A stretch of DNA of 64,000 nt. Origin: Solenopsis invicta. Its lineage: Eukaryota; Arthropoda; Insecta; Hymenoptera; Formicidae. Position 1 is the stretch's first letter; each line of letters begins with the position of its first letter. This document shows, one piece after another, positions 10,611-22,906 of the stretch. Both the position numbers and the translations under genes were made by a program. The notes under the pieces are model-generated. The model ran no database searches, was not told where the DNA came from, and saw only the letters and a list, made by a program, of their open reading frames with translations. The DNA lies in assembly GCF_016802725.1 (NCBI RefSeq), contig NC_052679.1, positions 13,311,463-13,375,462 of the forward strand, in the 5' to 3' direction.

Positions 10611-12427
10611 TATTTATTTATTTATTTTTATATAAGTACATTTTAACAGAAATTACTTTCATCAAATCAGCTGAATATAAATAAAAGTATTATATATATG
10701 CATTTTAATGTAAAATGCTTATGATGTATTTTGTTATGTTATTTTAGATAGAGACATTTAAATCAGAAGAAAAACCTGCAATACTATTTATAGATGAAAT
10801 GTGCATAAAACTGGTCTGCAATATGATAGAAGTACCAATACAATTATTGGCCGACCAACAATAAAACTGTCAGGAGGAATGGATTTTTCTAATCAACTAG
10901 CTACACATAGTACGGTATTTATGTTGTGCGGCATTATTACTAAGTGGAAACAAACCATTGGGTATGAATATACAGCTAATTCATTTTGTCCGCAAGAAAT
11001 GACGAGAAAGATTTTAACAATTATTGAAAAGGCACACAATATTGGATTAATTATTAAGGTAGTACTTTTGGATATGAGAGCGCAAAATAGGAGTTGGTGG
11101 AGACTTTTTACAGCTGGTAAATGTAGTCAGATAAAAAATAACATTCAACATCCATGTAACAATGAAGATAAACTATTTATTACACCAGATCCAGTTCATG
11201 TTTTTAAAAATACTGCATGTGCATTAACTGCTGGTAACACCTTTTATTTAGATGAAACAATAGTGAAAAAGTATAACTTACCGCACAACGAAGTCTCTAT
11301 CAAACCTATTCGCGAGGTATATATGCTAGACCAAAAAGATATTTTAAAACTGTGTCCACACTTAAAAGAAAAATCAATAAATCCTTCTCACTTCAATAAA
11401 ATGAACGTTGCCTTAAGTGTAGGATTATTAAACAACAACGTTGCTGCAGCCATATTATATCACATAGATACAAAAAGTATTGATTACGTGCATAAAACTA
11501 GCGTGGTTTATAAGCACAATACACAAATGGTTTAAGCTTATGACTAGTCGTTATGAGAAACTTGCGCTATCCCATTTTCAGGAAAATATATACACAGAAA
11601 ATATCATTTTTTTAAAAGAATTTAATGAAATTGTTTATGGAATAACAGTAGTTGGAAATGGAAAGTGGAAACCATTCTAAAGCGGTTTGATACATTGTAC
11701 ACAAACTGCTCTCGATATACAACATGAATATCTAAACAAACAAAATTTTAAATATTTATTATTAGGCAGGTTTACTCAGGATGCGTTAGAAAATTTATTC
11801 TCGACAATACGTGGGCAAACATCTGTACCAGACGCACGAGAATTTAAACAATCATTGCGTCTTGTTTCTCTGTCACAATTTCAGGCAAACATTAATCGTG
11901 GTAATTATTCTGTTGTTGATACCGATCATCTTGTACAATATTGTACAGAAATAAAACTATTAGAAAATAAAAATAAGTCTAGAGACATACAATGTCTTGA
12001 GAGCATTGAGAATGAAATATGGGATGATTGGGATGAAGAACTACACACTCCACTAATGCGAAATGAACCTTTAAATAATGAAACGCAAACTGCATATTAT
12101 TTGACGGGTGCATTATTACATAAAATTAAAAAAAATTACAAACATTGTACTACATGTTTTAATGCACTTGTAAATACTGATACAAATTCGAATGATGCCA
12201 ATAATAATAATTTAAGTCTTTTCACCAAATTAAGAGAATATAAGAAAAATGTATTATATTTTCCTACTATGGATGTGTATAATATCATATATAAACGCGA
12301 AATATTATTTCGGCAATATGAGACTGATTTATTATCTAATAAGTTAAAACCTATAGAATTAGTCAATAAATGTTTACAAATGTATTCGACAGATTTTATT
12401 CCTGCATGTCATAATTTTATATATTAA
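10462..12427 (+). pseudogene. Decayed P-element-like (THAP9-type) transposase
   Basis: A 5' exon (10462-10511, ...ILEDILQLLKMK) ends at a GTTAGT donor. After an intron with acceptor at 10747, the next exon opens into the RNase H-like core (LFIDEM, first catalytic Asp). The frame then shifts near 10800 and runs through ...LLDMRAQNRSWW... and PDPVHVFKN to 11535. It shifts again near 11520, continues to a TAA at about 11679-11681 and resumes to 12427 with GRFTQDALENLFSTIRGQ, the conserved acidic C-terminal motif of P/THAP9 transposases. The N-terminal THAP domain is not found. P transposases excise and insert DNA in the nucleus using GTP; this copy has two frameshifts and a nonsense codon and cannot encode it. 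It is in a different state of decay from the P-like gene at 32.6-36.9 kb, so there are at least three P-like lineages or copies in the window. Confidence 0.8.
10561..10622. repeat. (TA)n-rich microsatellite in the P-like intron
   Basis: TA and TTTA repeats within the intron of the decayed P-like transposase. Confidence 0.9.
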
Positions 12428-12870
12428 CTACTAAAAATATTTGTTATTTCATACATTTTGTTTTAAAAACAAACTGTGATAACATTACCAAAGCTATTCC
12501 TTCTTCTAGTCGTAGTGTCGCAATGAAGAAATCGGTGATAAATTATAAATGTTACGGAAAAAATAAGACTATATGTGATAAAAACAAATAAAATATATTT
12601 TATATTTAATTTTTAGTATTTATTTGTTTTTTCTTCTTTGTAATATTAATACATATAAAAATGTCATTTGAAATTGCCACGTTATGGAACAAAATGGCGG
12701 ACAATTGCGTTACTTTATAGATCTAGTGACTTTATTAAGTACGGTTAAAGTTGCCCTCTAGATTCATAGTCATGAATCAAGCAAATGCTTGAGTAAAATC
12801 TCAAGTCAAGACTTGTCCAAGACGATCTTGTTTGGAAACGTCTTGTTCGGTCTCGACATGATTCATAGAC
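12428..12870. other. AT-rich stretch without gene
   Basis: Follows the P-like relic. It includes a possible right TIR (12660-12690) of that element and no further coding evidence. Confidence 0.4.
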
Positions 12871-12999
12871 AGGCTTGTTTTTTATTCCTGCACTAGACTG
12901 CACTGGAACGTTTCTTCTTGCTTTCACTAACTTTCAAATATATATCTATTTCATTTTAAGTGCACACTAATTCAAGGAGTTCAGGAACAGAAAACAAAC
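12871..12999 (-). repeat. Short interspersed repeat, copy 2
   Basis: Reverse complement of 8791-8918 with few differences. The two copies lie in unrelated surroundings. Confidence 0.6.
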
Positions 13000-13136
13000 G
13001 GCTTATTCGAAATAAGAACAAACTTTTAGATATACCAGCTCCGACACTCCACTTTTTTCGATGAGACAAATTTCCAACGCGCATGCGTCAGTTTGTACCA
13101 CAGAGAAGATAGCTGCTCTTATAAGTGTATAACATA

Positions 13137-14085
13137 GGCTGCGGTCCGATTCATGCTCACAGTGCTCACTGTCCTCACGATGCTCATGATCGGTCCGATT
13201 CCTTAGCATGCTTAAGGCACGCTGACAACAATAAATGTTTCGGACCACTTGTAAACGCTACTCATAGGACATAACCTAGTAGGATATATACATAGTCTAA
13301 ATAAAGCTAAAATTATTTTATTTTTTAAAACACTAATAAAGTTTTATAATAAATAGAATTTTAAAAAGTATATTTAATAATTTTCAAAAAATAAGATTAT
13401 ACAGTTACCTAGACAGTAAACAAGATTTATTTTAAATATTTATAGATATTTATTAAAATATTTTATAAATATTTTTGTGCTCTCAGATGGAACAAATCAT
13501 AAATATAATAAATGTTTATATTTTGTTTGTCTGTCTATATTTTAACATTTTATATAATATTTACTGTTAATAAAAAATAAGTATGGAAATATTTTTTTTT
13601 ACTTACCATAAATATTGTATAAAATATTAAAATATAAATTAAATTTTTTATACAATATTTATTATAATATTTATAATAAATATTTATGATCTGTTGAATG
13701 TAAGATCATAAAAATATTTATCAAATATTTTGACAATTATTTTTATAATATTCACATAATTATTATAAATATTTTATAACTATTGTATGTTGTGATGCAA
13801 TCAACGGTTGCAAAAATATTTTCCGCTATTGAAAAAATACGCCCGAACACATGGACAGTCCCAACAGATTCTACACGCCTAGTCAAAGTATAAATTTTAA
13901 ACATACTTTCCGCAAAAATGACGCAAACGCTCACTCACGCCGACCCACCTTCGAAGCAAGGTCACCGTGAGCGCGCGACGTCACAAATTCATTACGTCAC
14001 TTTGCTTACAGAAAACGCTCAGGAAGTGAATCGGACCAACCGGGAGCGCACTGATAGCGCTGTGAGCGTGAATCGGACAGCAGCC
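13137..14085. mobile_element. Non-autonomous TIR element with subterminal repeats
   Basis: The termini GGCTGC.GTCCGATTCA.GCTCACAG are inverted repeats with the motif GGTCCGATTC repeated again 50-60 bp inside each end. Possible 3-bp TSD ATA (13134-13136, 14086-14088). The middle is very AT-rich. Its GGCTGC ends resemble family A (8257, 46584), so it may belong to the same superfamily. No transposase. Confidence 0.6.
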
Positions 14086-14401
14086 ATAAATGAATTTAAA
14101 AAACTTCGATCACAGTCAAAAGCACAAGAATAAAGAAAATAATATCAATTAAACAAAACGTGTTATATAAATTTATAACGATACGCCCCTCCAAAGTCCG
14201 TGCGCCTCCGTTTCGTCCACCGAACACCAAACGCCGAGTGCAGGCAGTGCAGCCGAGGACCACGTGCACGCACAACCGAACTTCGCCGTGCAACCACGCG
14301 GCGACACGCGCCACGCGCGCCGACCGTGGTGTTCCGTAACGCTCCCACTCCGGCTCAACCGACCGAGCGCGCGGATTGGCTTGCTCAGCCGCGCGTTCGG
14401 A

Positions 14402-14408
14402 TATATAA
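14402..14408 (+). promoter_or_regulatory. TATA box of LTR copy 2
   Basis: TATATAA followed by the conserved GCCGGCAGTGGGAACGC block, as in the other two family members. Confidence 0.75.
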
Positions 14409-14464
14409 GCCGGCAGTGGGAACGCACAAGTCAGATCCGTCCGACTATCCGACCCGTCCACAAG

Positions 14465-14820
14465 ACCGAGCATTCTCGATCGCTCCTTAAAGACGAGCAT
14501 TCTCGTCGCACTCCGATATCCTCGACGGGCATTCCCGTCGCTATCATCGGCCGAGTATTCTCGACCAGTCGTCTCAGATATCCTCGACGAGCATTCTCGT
14601 CATCATCACCGGTCGAGCATTCTCGACCAATCACGTCCGAGTATCCTCGACGAGCATTCTCGTCATCATCACCGGTCGAGCATTCTCGACCAATCACGTC
14701 CGAGATCCTCGACGAGCATTCTCGTCATCATCACCGGCCGAGCATTCTCGATCAATCACGTCCGAGATCCTCGACGAGCATTCTCGTCATCATCACCGGC
14801 CGAGCATTCTCGACCAATCA
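14465..14820 (+). repeat. Hairpin array in LTR copy 2
   Basis: About twelve hairpins alternate between a GACGAG-CATT-CTCGTC type and a GGTCGAG- or GGCCGAG-CATT-CTCGACC type. They sit in a roughly 62-bp repeating unit separated by ATCATCACC and AATCACGTCCGA spacers. One has GACGGG-CATT-CCCGTC, a paired double change. Loops are CATT or TATT. The same array recurs at 52915-53330. Confidence 0.85.
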
Positions 14821-15447
14821 CCGTCGTCCTCGAATACCTTTACTGTCGAACCGACAAATTTCGTAACCCATTCATCGGCAGGGCACAAGCAACCTGTCGA
14901 TCGAGCGCCCCACTTGCACTGGGCGCGCTCGGGCGAATCGCGGCAGCGACCGCGCCGGCAACGACCCGCATTTGCGCACACGCCAACACGACCGCGTTAG
15001 CCAATCCCGCCGCGCCCCGCGACTCCCCGACCGTACGGGCAAGCAGCCCGCATAACTCACTAGTCTAGCCAAAAACATTGTAAATAGATAGTTCTAGCAT
15101 TAGATATAAACCGCGTAAAAATACCTTTACAGGCACTCCGCCGCGCAACTGGTAATCCGAATACCAGCTATACCATTATCTCTTTGCGATCTCTATACTA
15201 TTATCTCTATCATTGTCTCTTTGCGATCTCTATGTTATTAGCTCTATCATTATCTCTTTATTTTGATATCTCTCTATTTCGTTAGATCTTTTATTTTCTT
15301 TCATGTTCATTCTGTCAACTCTTTTTGCAATTGTTATTTTTAATAAATCATTCACTATCTTTTGCTACGTAAAACATTGGGTATAGTCATTACGGACACC
15401 TTTTTTTTTTTTTTTTTTTGATAACGGAGAGGAAATGCGTTACCGCA

Positions 15448-15610
15448 TACCCCAGGCCTCGGGGGAGGCCTGGTGGTTATGTGGGGCTCTTCCCCGCCGA
15501 CGACGTGTCGGCGGGGACATACCCACTAAAACCTCTCCGGGTGTCCTGCCCTGGTCCATGACTGGGGGGCTCCGGGAACGCGTGCAGCATACTTCCGGAG
15601 CCCCCCGGAC
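15448..15610 (-). other. Conserved hairpins in the R1-element 3' UTR
   Basis: Three strong inverted repeats lie just inside the poly-A end: CCAGGCCTC/GAGGCCTGG, CCCCGCCGAC/GTCGGCGGGG, and a 12-bp GGGGGGCTCCGG/CCGGAGCCCCCC with a larger loop. The second R1 copy (53935-54097) keeps all three with small changes. 3' UTR structure is commonly recognised by the element's reverse transcriptase at target-primed reverse transcription; that role here is inference. Confidence 0.65.
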
Positions 15611-15927
15611 CCGATCGGCCATGGGCCGATTCGTCACGCCGGGTGCGCTCTGGGCACACCCGGCAGGGCTCTTGGGCCTGGCAGCCCTAGGGGGAAGTGG
15701 GGACACCAGCCCCCCCCCGCCTCTTCCCCTGTTGGTTTGGGGGTAGAGCCCGGGGTATCCGGCCCCCGCCGTAACCCCGGGCCTCTTCGCGCCGCCCTGT
15801 GCGGCGGCGCGGCCCTCCTAACTACCCTAGGGGGGGAGGGGGAGAATCCTCCCACTCCCCCTCCCCGGCGAGGCAGGGGGGGGGGTACGGCTCCGCGTTA
15901 CGTCACGGAGTCGACCCCCCCGGACCG

Positions 15928-18900
15928 TCAGGTCGGGTCTGCCTCGCCGGGTTCACTAATACGGTGGGGGGCCCTCCTCCCACGGCTGCGCGTCCCAAAA
16001 GCTGGGCCGGCAGCCGTAGGGGAGGGGGGTCGCTCCCTTTCATCATCATTTCCGTGGCGGTCGCCGTCGTCCCTCTCCTCCTCGATAGTGGGGAGGGAGG
16101 GGGCGACCGCCACGGCTCTTCTGCCCCTCCGCCTCCGTACAGCAGGGCCACTAGGGCCCGGAGGACGGGGGGCAGTTTTTCTTCGCCTAGGCGGCCGGGG
16201 CGGGAGCCAAGTTGGGTCATGGCTCTCGTCCCTGCCGCCCCTGCCACTGTTGGCGTTGCCAGGGGGCATTCGTCCCCCCGGCCGCCTCTCTCTCACCTTC
16301 TCGGCCTCCTCCTTCTGCAGCATTACTTGCTCGCAGAAGGAGGAGACCGCTTTCCAGGCACTCTCCCTGCCGACCATCTGACCAATGATGGCCGGCAGGG
16401 TGAGGTCATCTCCCACTTCGGCCCTCAGGACTCCGCGCAGCCCTTCCCACGCTGGACACTCTTCCAGCGTGTGCTGCGCGGAGTCCCGGGCGGCGCCACA
16501 GTGATGGCACCGTGTCGTCGGTTCCTTCCTTATCCTGCACAGGTACTCACCGAAGCAGCCATGCCCGATGAGCACCTGTGTCGTCCTGTAGGACAAACCG
16601 CCAAACGGGCGGCCCACCCAATCGTCCAGATGTGGTAGGACGGCCTCCAAGATCCGAGATCCGGCCGCCGGCGGGTTGTCGATGAGGCTCCTTTTCCATG
16701 CCCTCATCACCCGCCGACGGGCCCTCTCCCGTAGCAACGCAGCGGCCCTGGGGGTAACTACCCCCCTCTCGAGGCGGATGGCTTTTGCCCTGGCGTAAGT
16801 CCACGCCAGGGCATCGGCCGTATACTCCGCCGGGGGAAGCCCCGCCAGGGCCATGATTGCCGCGTTGGGAGCGGTACTAAACGCGCGCGTTATCCTTCTC
16901 GCCAGCCGCCGCTGCACGTCGTGCAGCACCTTTTTGATGCGGCGGCTGGCCAGCGCCTCGCGGAACCACACCGGGGCGCCATACAGCGCCCCGGACATGA
17001 TCGCGAGGGTGTACGCGCGTCTAGCACCCACCCTCGGACCCCGGAGGTTGGGCATCAACCCATTGAGGGCGTTTACCCTCCTGCCCAACCGCTGGGCCAG
17101 CTGATCAAAATGATCAGCGAAGGCCCAGCGACCGTCCAGGTGCAACCCAAGGTACTTCAGGGTTGCACCCACCTGGACACTGGTGTTGTCCACCAGGACG
17201 AAGGCCTGGGGCGGTACCCCGGAGGAGCCATCATGAAAGAAGATGGCCTCTGTCTTCTCCGGGGCCACCCTCAGGCCCAGGCCTTTAATGGCACCGACGA
17301 CACAGGCCACAGACCAGTCGCCATTGGCGACTGCTCTTCCCCAGGAGGTCCCCCCCGCTACTATGAACGTGTCGTCGGCGTAGCCGACGACGTAGCAGCA
17401 AGGGGGGAGGGCCGTGCGGAGCACTCTGTCATATGCGGCGTTCCATAGCAGGGGGCCCAAAACAGACCCCTGTGGAACGCCGCAGGACACGTCCCTCAGC
17501 TGCTGGAGTCCGTCTTTATCGCGGAACTCCAGCTCCCTCTCCCGGAAATAGTCCTGAACGATGGCAACGAGGTAGGGCGGCAAGCGAAAGTGCTCGCTCA
17601 GCGCCGCCACTACCTCGCCCCAGGGGAGGCTATTAAAGGCGTTGGCGATATCCAATGATATCGCCAACGCCACCATCCCGTCCCCCGTTAGGGATTCCGA
17701 GAGGGACCGAACTTGACGTATCGCGTCGATTGTCGATCGCGCCTCTCGGAACCCGTATTGTTCGGGGGACAGCTCAGGACCGTTCCGGGCCATATGCCGG
17801 ATGATGCGGTTAGCAATTATTCGCTCGAAAATCTTGCCCGCATCATCCAGCATACAGAGGGGCCTGAACGCGGACGGACTCTCCGCGGGCTTGCCCTCCT
17901 TTTTGAGGAGGACAAGCCGGGCCCTCTTCCACCTCCTGGGGAAGGTACCTTCTCGGAGGCACTTCGTGTACGTGGCACGAAGTGCCTCCCCTACGATGGG
18001 CGAGGCCCTGGCCCAGACCTTGGCATAAATGCCATCTGGCCCGGGCGCCTTCGCTTTGCCCCTGATGCGGGCGAAGGCCGCGACCATTTCGTGCCTGGAC
18101 ACCTCCAGTTCCTCCGTCCATTCTGGGGGAGGGCCGGACTTTTCCGGGATGTCCCTCCCCCGGGTGGGGAACAGTGTGTCCACCACCTTTTGGAGGAACT
18201 GGGGGTCCAGCGTCTCCGAGACTGGAGGCGCCCATGGGCGAAGCCTTTTCGTCACAATGCGGTATGGCCTGCCCCACGGGTCGCGATCCAGCTCGGAGAG
18301 CATGTCCTGCCAGGCCGCGGCCTTCGCCCGAGCTATGGCGGTCCTCAGGGCCTTTCTGGCATCCCTGAGGACCGCCGTGGCGTTTGTCAGCACTTCCTCC
18401 ATGCCCCGCCGCTTGGCGCACGTGTGCGCCCGCCTGGCGGCCACGGTGGCTCGTCTGAGTTCAGCGAGCTCCGCGGACCACCAGTAGACGGCGCGGCGCG
18501 CCATGGCTGCGGGGCATGGAGGCGTCGCATGCGCGCGACATCATGTCGCATAGGCGCTCCGCCTCCTCCTCGGCTCCAAGGTCAGCCTCTCTTCCCGGCC
18601 AGGTAGATGCCAGGAGGCTGACCTCGAGGGCTTCCGGGTCGAGCTTCCTCAGAACCCATCGACGTCCATCGCGTTTGCGGCGGCGTGACTCGCGCGTCTC
18701 CGCGGGGGGGGAGACGAGCTCCATGGAGATTAGTCTATGATCAGACAGCTCTCCCAAGGAGCCCGTCTCCACGCGCCATCCCTTCACCCTGTTAAGGGCG
18801 TTGGGGGAAGCCCACGTCACGTCAACGATGGACTCCCCCCTTGCCCCCACGAAGGTGCTGACCCGGCCCCTGTTCAACAGGACCAGGCCGAGCCCCGCCG

Positions 18901-19345
18901 CAAACTCCAGGGTGAGGCGGCCCCTAAGGTCTGTGCGAGGGGAGCCCCAAGCCACAGCGTGGGCGTTGAGGTCTCCCCCCACGACGACCGGCCTAGGAGA
19001 GCGAGCTATAATCTCGCTCTCCATGGCATCCAGGGCCGCCTCGTATTCCCCCCTGTTAAGGCTAGGGGGGAAGTAACATTCCATAACGTCGATGGGTCCA
19101 TACTCGACCATCACGAAGCCCTCTCCGGCCGATATCGGAATCATCGGCGGAGCGCCCGGCACGTGATGGCTGACCATCGCCACCTTTCCCGAGGGATCTC
19201 CAACCCAGTTGGGGTTGCCCTCGAGTATCCTATAAGGATCGGCGACGATGGCCAGCCCGCCACCTCCCTCCGCCAGGCACTGCGCAAGCATGTCCTGCGC
19301 AGCCCTGGCGTGGTTGAGGTTGGCCTGGAGGAGCCTAGGGGGCAT
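15928..19345 (-). pseudogene. R1-clade ORF2: APE endonuclease + reverse transcriptase (frameshifted)
   Basis: The upstream part (19345-18461) is an exonuclease-endonuclease-phosphatase type endonuclease: LQANLNHARAA at the start, GGDLNAH at residues 123-129, SDHR at 201-204. The downstream part (18504-15928, 858 codons) is the reverse transcriptase, with FRPLCMLDDAGKIFERI, AISLDIANAF (Asp 285), GVPQGSVLG (342-350), YADD (375-378) and a CCHC finger at about 666-683 (CHHC...H....C). A basic, proline-rich tail follows. Endonuclease and RT are in different frames: the shift lies around 18465-18504, inside what should be one protein. The catalytic residues seen look intact. The protein nicks target DNA and reverse-transcribes the element RNA in the nucleus. 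The overlap with the end of ORF1 near 19340 is normal for the clade. Confidence 0.9.
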
Positions 19346-22273
19346 CGTTGGCTTGCTCCCGAGGCTCCTCCACCTCCTGCATCTCTACGCAGTCTGTTGC
19401 TGCTTCCTCCTCTCTGACTCTCCTCTCCCTTTGCGGGAGAGGAGCTTCTATCTCCGGGGGGGCCGCGATCTGCGGCGGGGTTGGCGTTGCTGTCGACCCT
19501 GCCTCGCTGCGGCCCCCGGCGCTCGGGGGTGCCTTTTGAGGCTTGTTCGCCAGGCACCCCTTCGCACCAATCCGATGTTCGGCGGGCTTGCCCGCGTCTT
19601 TACAGACCGGGCAGCCCGCTTTCTCCTTGCAGGCATTGGCCAGATGGCCAATGCCTCCGCATCTGTAGCAGCAGCCGGATCTGTCGATCCGGCTGCTGCA
19701 CTTGGCCTGGACGTGGCCCGTGGCCAGGCACCGGTGGCACTGGAGTCCCCGCGAAGGGAGCAGCGCCACTCGGCAGCTTGACCAGCCCACCCTAACCCGG
19801 GGGGCGGCCAAGACTGCCTTGCCCGCCTTTGCTGGGCAGCGCACCCAGCAGGTGCCCAGCCCATTGGGAGCCATACGGATATCCCCCACTTTCAAATCGT
19901 GGGGGAGCATCCTCCCATGGCTCCCAGGACCTCGGCCACCTCGCTGGAGGTGACCGAATCGTCCAGGCCGGTCAAGCGTAGCTCGACCGTCTTGCATGGT
20001 CGAGCTACCTTGACGTCGTCCCGTCCCGTCAGGGCAGCTCTGATCCCCTCGGCCAGGGCATCGGCTTTTGTACCATTATCGACGCCCCTAACCTCGAGAA
20101 TCAGGGCTCCCGTGACCGCTCTGCGGGGGCGCAGGTCCTCGATTCCGAGGGAGGAGAGATCAACTCTCTCCCTCGCGGTCTTGAGGACCTGCGCATATGC
20201 TCCCGGGTCGGCACAGGTGACCGTGACTGCCGCTGTAGTCGGCGGCTTGATTCTGGTCACCCTAGCCGGGCCCTGGGAGCTGACACCGCTCGGTGGGGGT
20301 GGCCCCCCGGGACCCCCTTGGCCCCCTCCACGCCCGCCCCTTTTCTTCTTCTTCTTCTTCGAAGAAGATTGTTGGGGGGGGGGGTTTTGGGGCGGGACCG
20401 GAAGGACCCTTGTCGGCCTCTTCACCGTGGGGGCCGTCTTTGCCGCCTCCTCGACGGCTCTAGCGGCCTTCCGTCTCGACTTTTTGGAGACCACCTCCGT
20501 CCATAACTCCAGTATGGACGGGGTGGTCGTCTTCTGCGTCGGGGCGGGCTTCGCGGTCGTTGCGACTGCGTTGCCCGCTCCCTTCTGGGGGGCAGCCCCG
20601 GACTGCTTGGCAGTCTTGCCCGCAGTCGGGGGCGCCCTGGGCCTCTCTGGCACCCTAGGGGCGGGAAGGAGCCCCATCTCAGCGAGGACGGCCGGGAGAA
20701 CTCTGGAAAGAGCCTCCTTGAGGCCGTCCTCGGTCAGGGCTTTCGCCCTCTTCTTCTCTTTTCTCCCGCCATCCTCCACCCTGGTCCATCCCGACGTCTC
20801 CAGAGAACTGGAGGGAGGGGGAAGGGAGGGGAAGGAGGTGCGGGAGGCGGGAGCCGCTACCCGGTCCGCCGCTTTCGACAGGGGGTTCAGCTGTTTGCTG
20901 ACCCCCTGCAGCGGCGGACGGTAATAGGGCTTTTTGAAGTCCCTGGCTGATATGACCAGGGGCTCTTTTAACTTCTCCACGGACACGACCATCGGCCCTT
21001 TTTTGGGTCGCATGGTCGCGCCGCCCACCAGCTGAGGGGGTTCCGGGGCGGGAAGCTCCTCTGCTTCCGTGTCCAAATCCTCATTTGGATCTGGCACGTG
21101 GGAGGGCGATCCCACCAGGGCCCCCAGGACCTCTTCGTCGAGGTCCGTCTGGACCTCGGCGTCGGTGTATTCACCACCTTGGGCCATGGAAGGGCACTGG
21201 AGGCGCTGGACGCGGACTCTCAGTTGGCCGAGCTCTGCCTCCAGCTTAGCCTTTTCCTTGGCCCATTTGGCCCTGGCTTTCTTTAGGGCCGCATTTTTCT
21301 CCCGTTGGAGTCGCGCTTCATTACTCTCCCCTTGCCTGGCCACGATGGCGGTCAGGACAGCTGTCAGTTCCGTGTAAGCGGTCAATAGGTCCCTCTTGAT
21401 GGGACCTTGGATGTTGCCGGACCGCTCTACGGACTTGGCTATCATGCCCAAACTATTGGACATGACAGCCGCCACCGCAGCCAGGGGCTGTGCCTCCAGT
21501 TCCTCTGCGCGCTCGAGGGCTTCATTTTGCGCCCTCGTGGCTCGCCCAGAGGTGGGCTTGACCTCAGGGTTTGTGATTGCCCTGTGGTCTTTCTTTAATT
21601 GTTTGGCCTTTTCGGCTTCCGCCTTCTGTGCCAGGGCCTGGGCCGTAAATTGCCCCTTATGGGAGGGGTCTTTGGCGGGTCTCCCGCGTCCTCTCTTCGT
21701 CGGACCTTCATCCGACTCGGTCGACGAAGAGATGTAATATGCGGGAGCCGTCTTCTTATGTGCCCTCTTAGTTCCCCGTCCCACCGACTCTACATCGGAG
21801 TCCACATCCATATGGATGGGCGCCCCGGCAGGTGTCGGTGAGGGCGGCAGGGAGGGTCTTTCCCTGTTTCCCTGGCTTGGCCCGGGAGTACTTCTCGGCT
21901 CGAGGCGGGTTTCATCCGGCCGGCAGTTATCGGGTTTAGCGCCCTTACTGCAGGCCGGGCCCGGCCTCGAGCCAGTGAGGCGTGCCTTCTCCCCCTTGGG
22001 GAGGAAGTCCTCCAGTGTAACTTGGAGCTTCCTGGTCTCCTCCTTTTTGTGGGGGGGGGGTTCCCCGGGGAACTGGACGGGCTGAAAAGCTCCAGCCCTC
22101 CAGTCCCCACAGAGGGTCCCCTCGCGTGTTTAGTGGCATCTCTCCCTTCTGCGGGAGAGATGTCTCCTTTCAATAGGTCAGGAGAGGACGATGATCTCGT
22201 CCCTCCCGATCCAGCACACAAGCGGGCGCTCTTGGGCGTACCGCTTTTTCCTGCCTCGTTTTTAATTTCATGA
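19335..22273 (-). pseudogene. R1-clade ORF1: gag-like RNA-binding protein (frameshifted)
   Basis: Translation probably began at the ATG at 22273 (MNHEIKN...), continued in another frame from about 21811 (639 codons, charged and coiled-coil-like: EKNAALKKARAKWAKEKAKLEAEL; a basic SSSKKKKKKRGG block) and then a third frame to 19335. The last part has three zinc knuckles (CHRCLATGHVQAKC, CYRCGGIGHLANAC, CPVCKDAG). The join near 19905 is in a run of five C where one base appears missing. The region at 21790-21830 has the first frame change. ORF1 proteins of this clade bind element RNA to form an RNP. The breaks mean this copy is probably inactive, unless they are sequence errors in homopolymers. 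Confidence 0.85.
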
Positions 22274-22373
22274 TTCATCATTACGGACACCTGACCAACC
22301 GAGCCTTATCCGGTCCGATCCCGAAGTTCCCGCACTGCACCGAACCGACCGAAACCGCGTACCGTTACAAATT

Positions 22374-22744
22374 ATTATAAATTATTATAATTATTATAAA
22401 TTATTATAATTAAAAATTAATAGAAATGTTTAATTTTATAATTTTTGTTAGAGTTAATTAAATGAAATAGTAATAAATTAATTTATTGTGTGCTAGTAAG
22501 ACAAAATAATCTTTAATGTTATTTAAAAATTATGTAACTTAATAATAGTGTAATAATAAAAGATTTAGTTTATTCTTAAATAATAATAATTTTTATGACA
22601 AAAAGTTATTCATTTACTACGTAAGATATGTACGTTTTCCAGTAAAAGGCGCACATTTGATATAATTTGAGACAGTTAATCATTTTATCCTTGTTGTTTG
22701 CTAATGTTGAACAAGGATGAAATAATTTGCACTGTTAAGCCTAT
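22374..22744. other. AT-rich stretch, nothing recognised
   Basis: Begins with an ATTATAA mini-repeat right after the LTR TSD. No gene is supported. Confidence 0.5.
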
Positions 22745-22906
22745 TGCACAATGAAAAACACAGGCAATAAGAACAGGGAATAACAACAGGCAATAGATTT
22801 TGCAACTTCTGATTGATTTGCAGATATTTCTCGTGGCTTCTGATTAATTGAAATCTATTGCCTGTTGTTATTCCCTGTTCCTATTGCCTGTGCTTTTCAT
22901 TGTGCA
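22745..22906. mobile_element. Foldback MITE (162 bp)
   Basis: Arms of about 55 bp (TGCACAATGAAAA...CAGGCAATAGATTT and complement) contain the iterated motif AACAGG.AATA. Non-coding. TSD not clear. Confidence 0.75.

Larger units (their letters stand above)
15401..22277 (-). mobile_element. R1-clade non-LTR retrotransposon, near full length
   Basis: A 6877-bp insert on the minus strand with a poly-A tail (T run at 15401-15419 on +), flanked by a 14-bp TSD TCATTACGGACACC (15387-15400 and 22278-22291). It is strongly GC-rich against an AT-rich background. ORF1 (gag-like with zinc knuckles) and ORF2 (APE endonuclease, reverse transcriptase, C-terminal CCHC) are in the R1-clade order. The 5' end coincides with the start of ORF1, so a 5' UTR is missing or very short. 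Each ORF has at least one frameshift. Confidence 0.9.
14174..22369 (+). repeat. LTR family H copy 2, split by the R1-clade insertion
   Basis: It begins TATAACGATACGCCCC and ends CGCGTACCGTTACA, with a perfect 4-bp TSD AATT (14170-14173 and 22370-22373). Without the 6877-bp R1 element and one 14-bp target duplication the LTR is about 1.3 kb, like copy 1. It carries the same TATA box (14402-14408), hairpin array (about 14465-14820) and AATAAA (15342-15347). It is a solo LTR with no adjacent internal genes. Confidence 0.85.

Noticed and set aside
14465..14820. CRISPR-like array
   Set aside because: Regular spacing and repeats suggested it, but repeats are themselves hairpins, spacers are repeated rather than unique, and the setting is an insect LTR.
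15799..16638. Long plus-strand ORFs over the R1-clade element (15799-16638, 17713-18606, 19899-20924)
   Set aside because: GC-rich sequence makes long antisense frames. The minus strand carries the recognisable RT, endonuclease and zinc knuckles.
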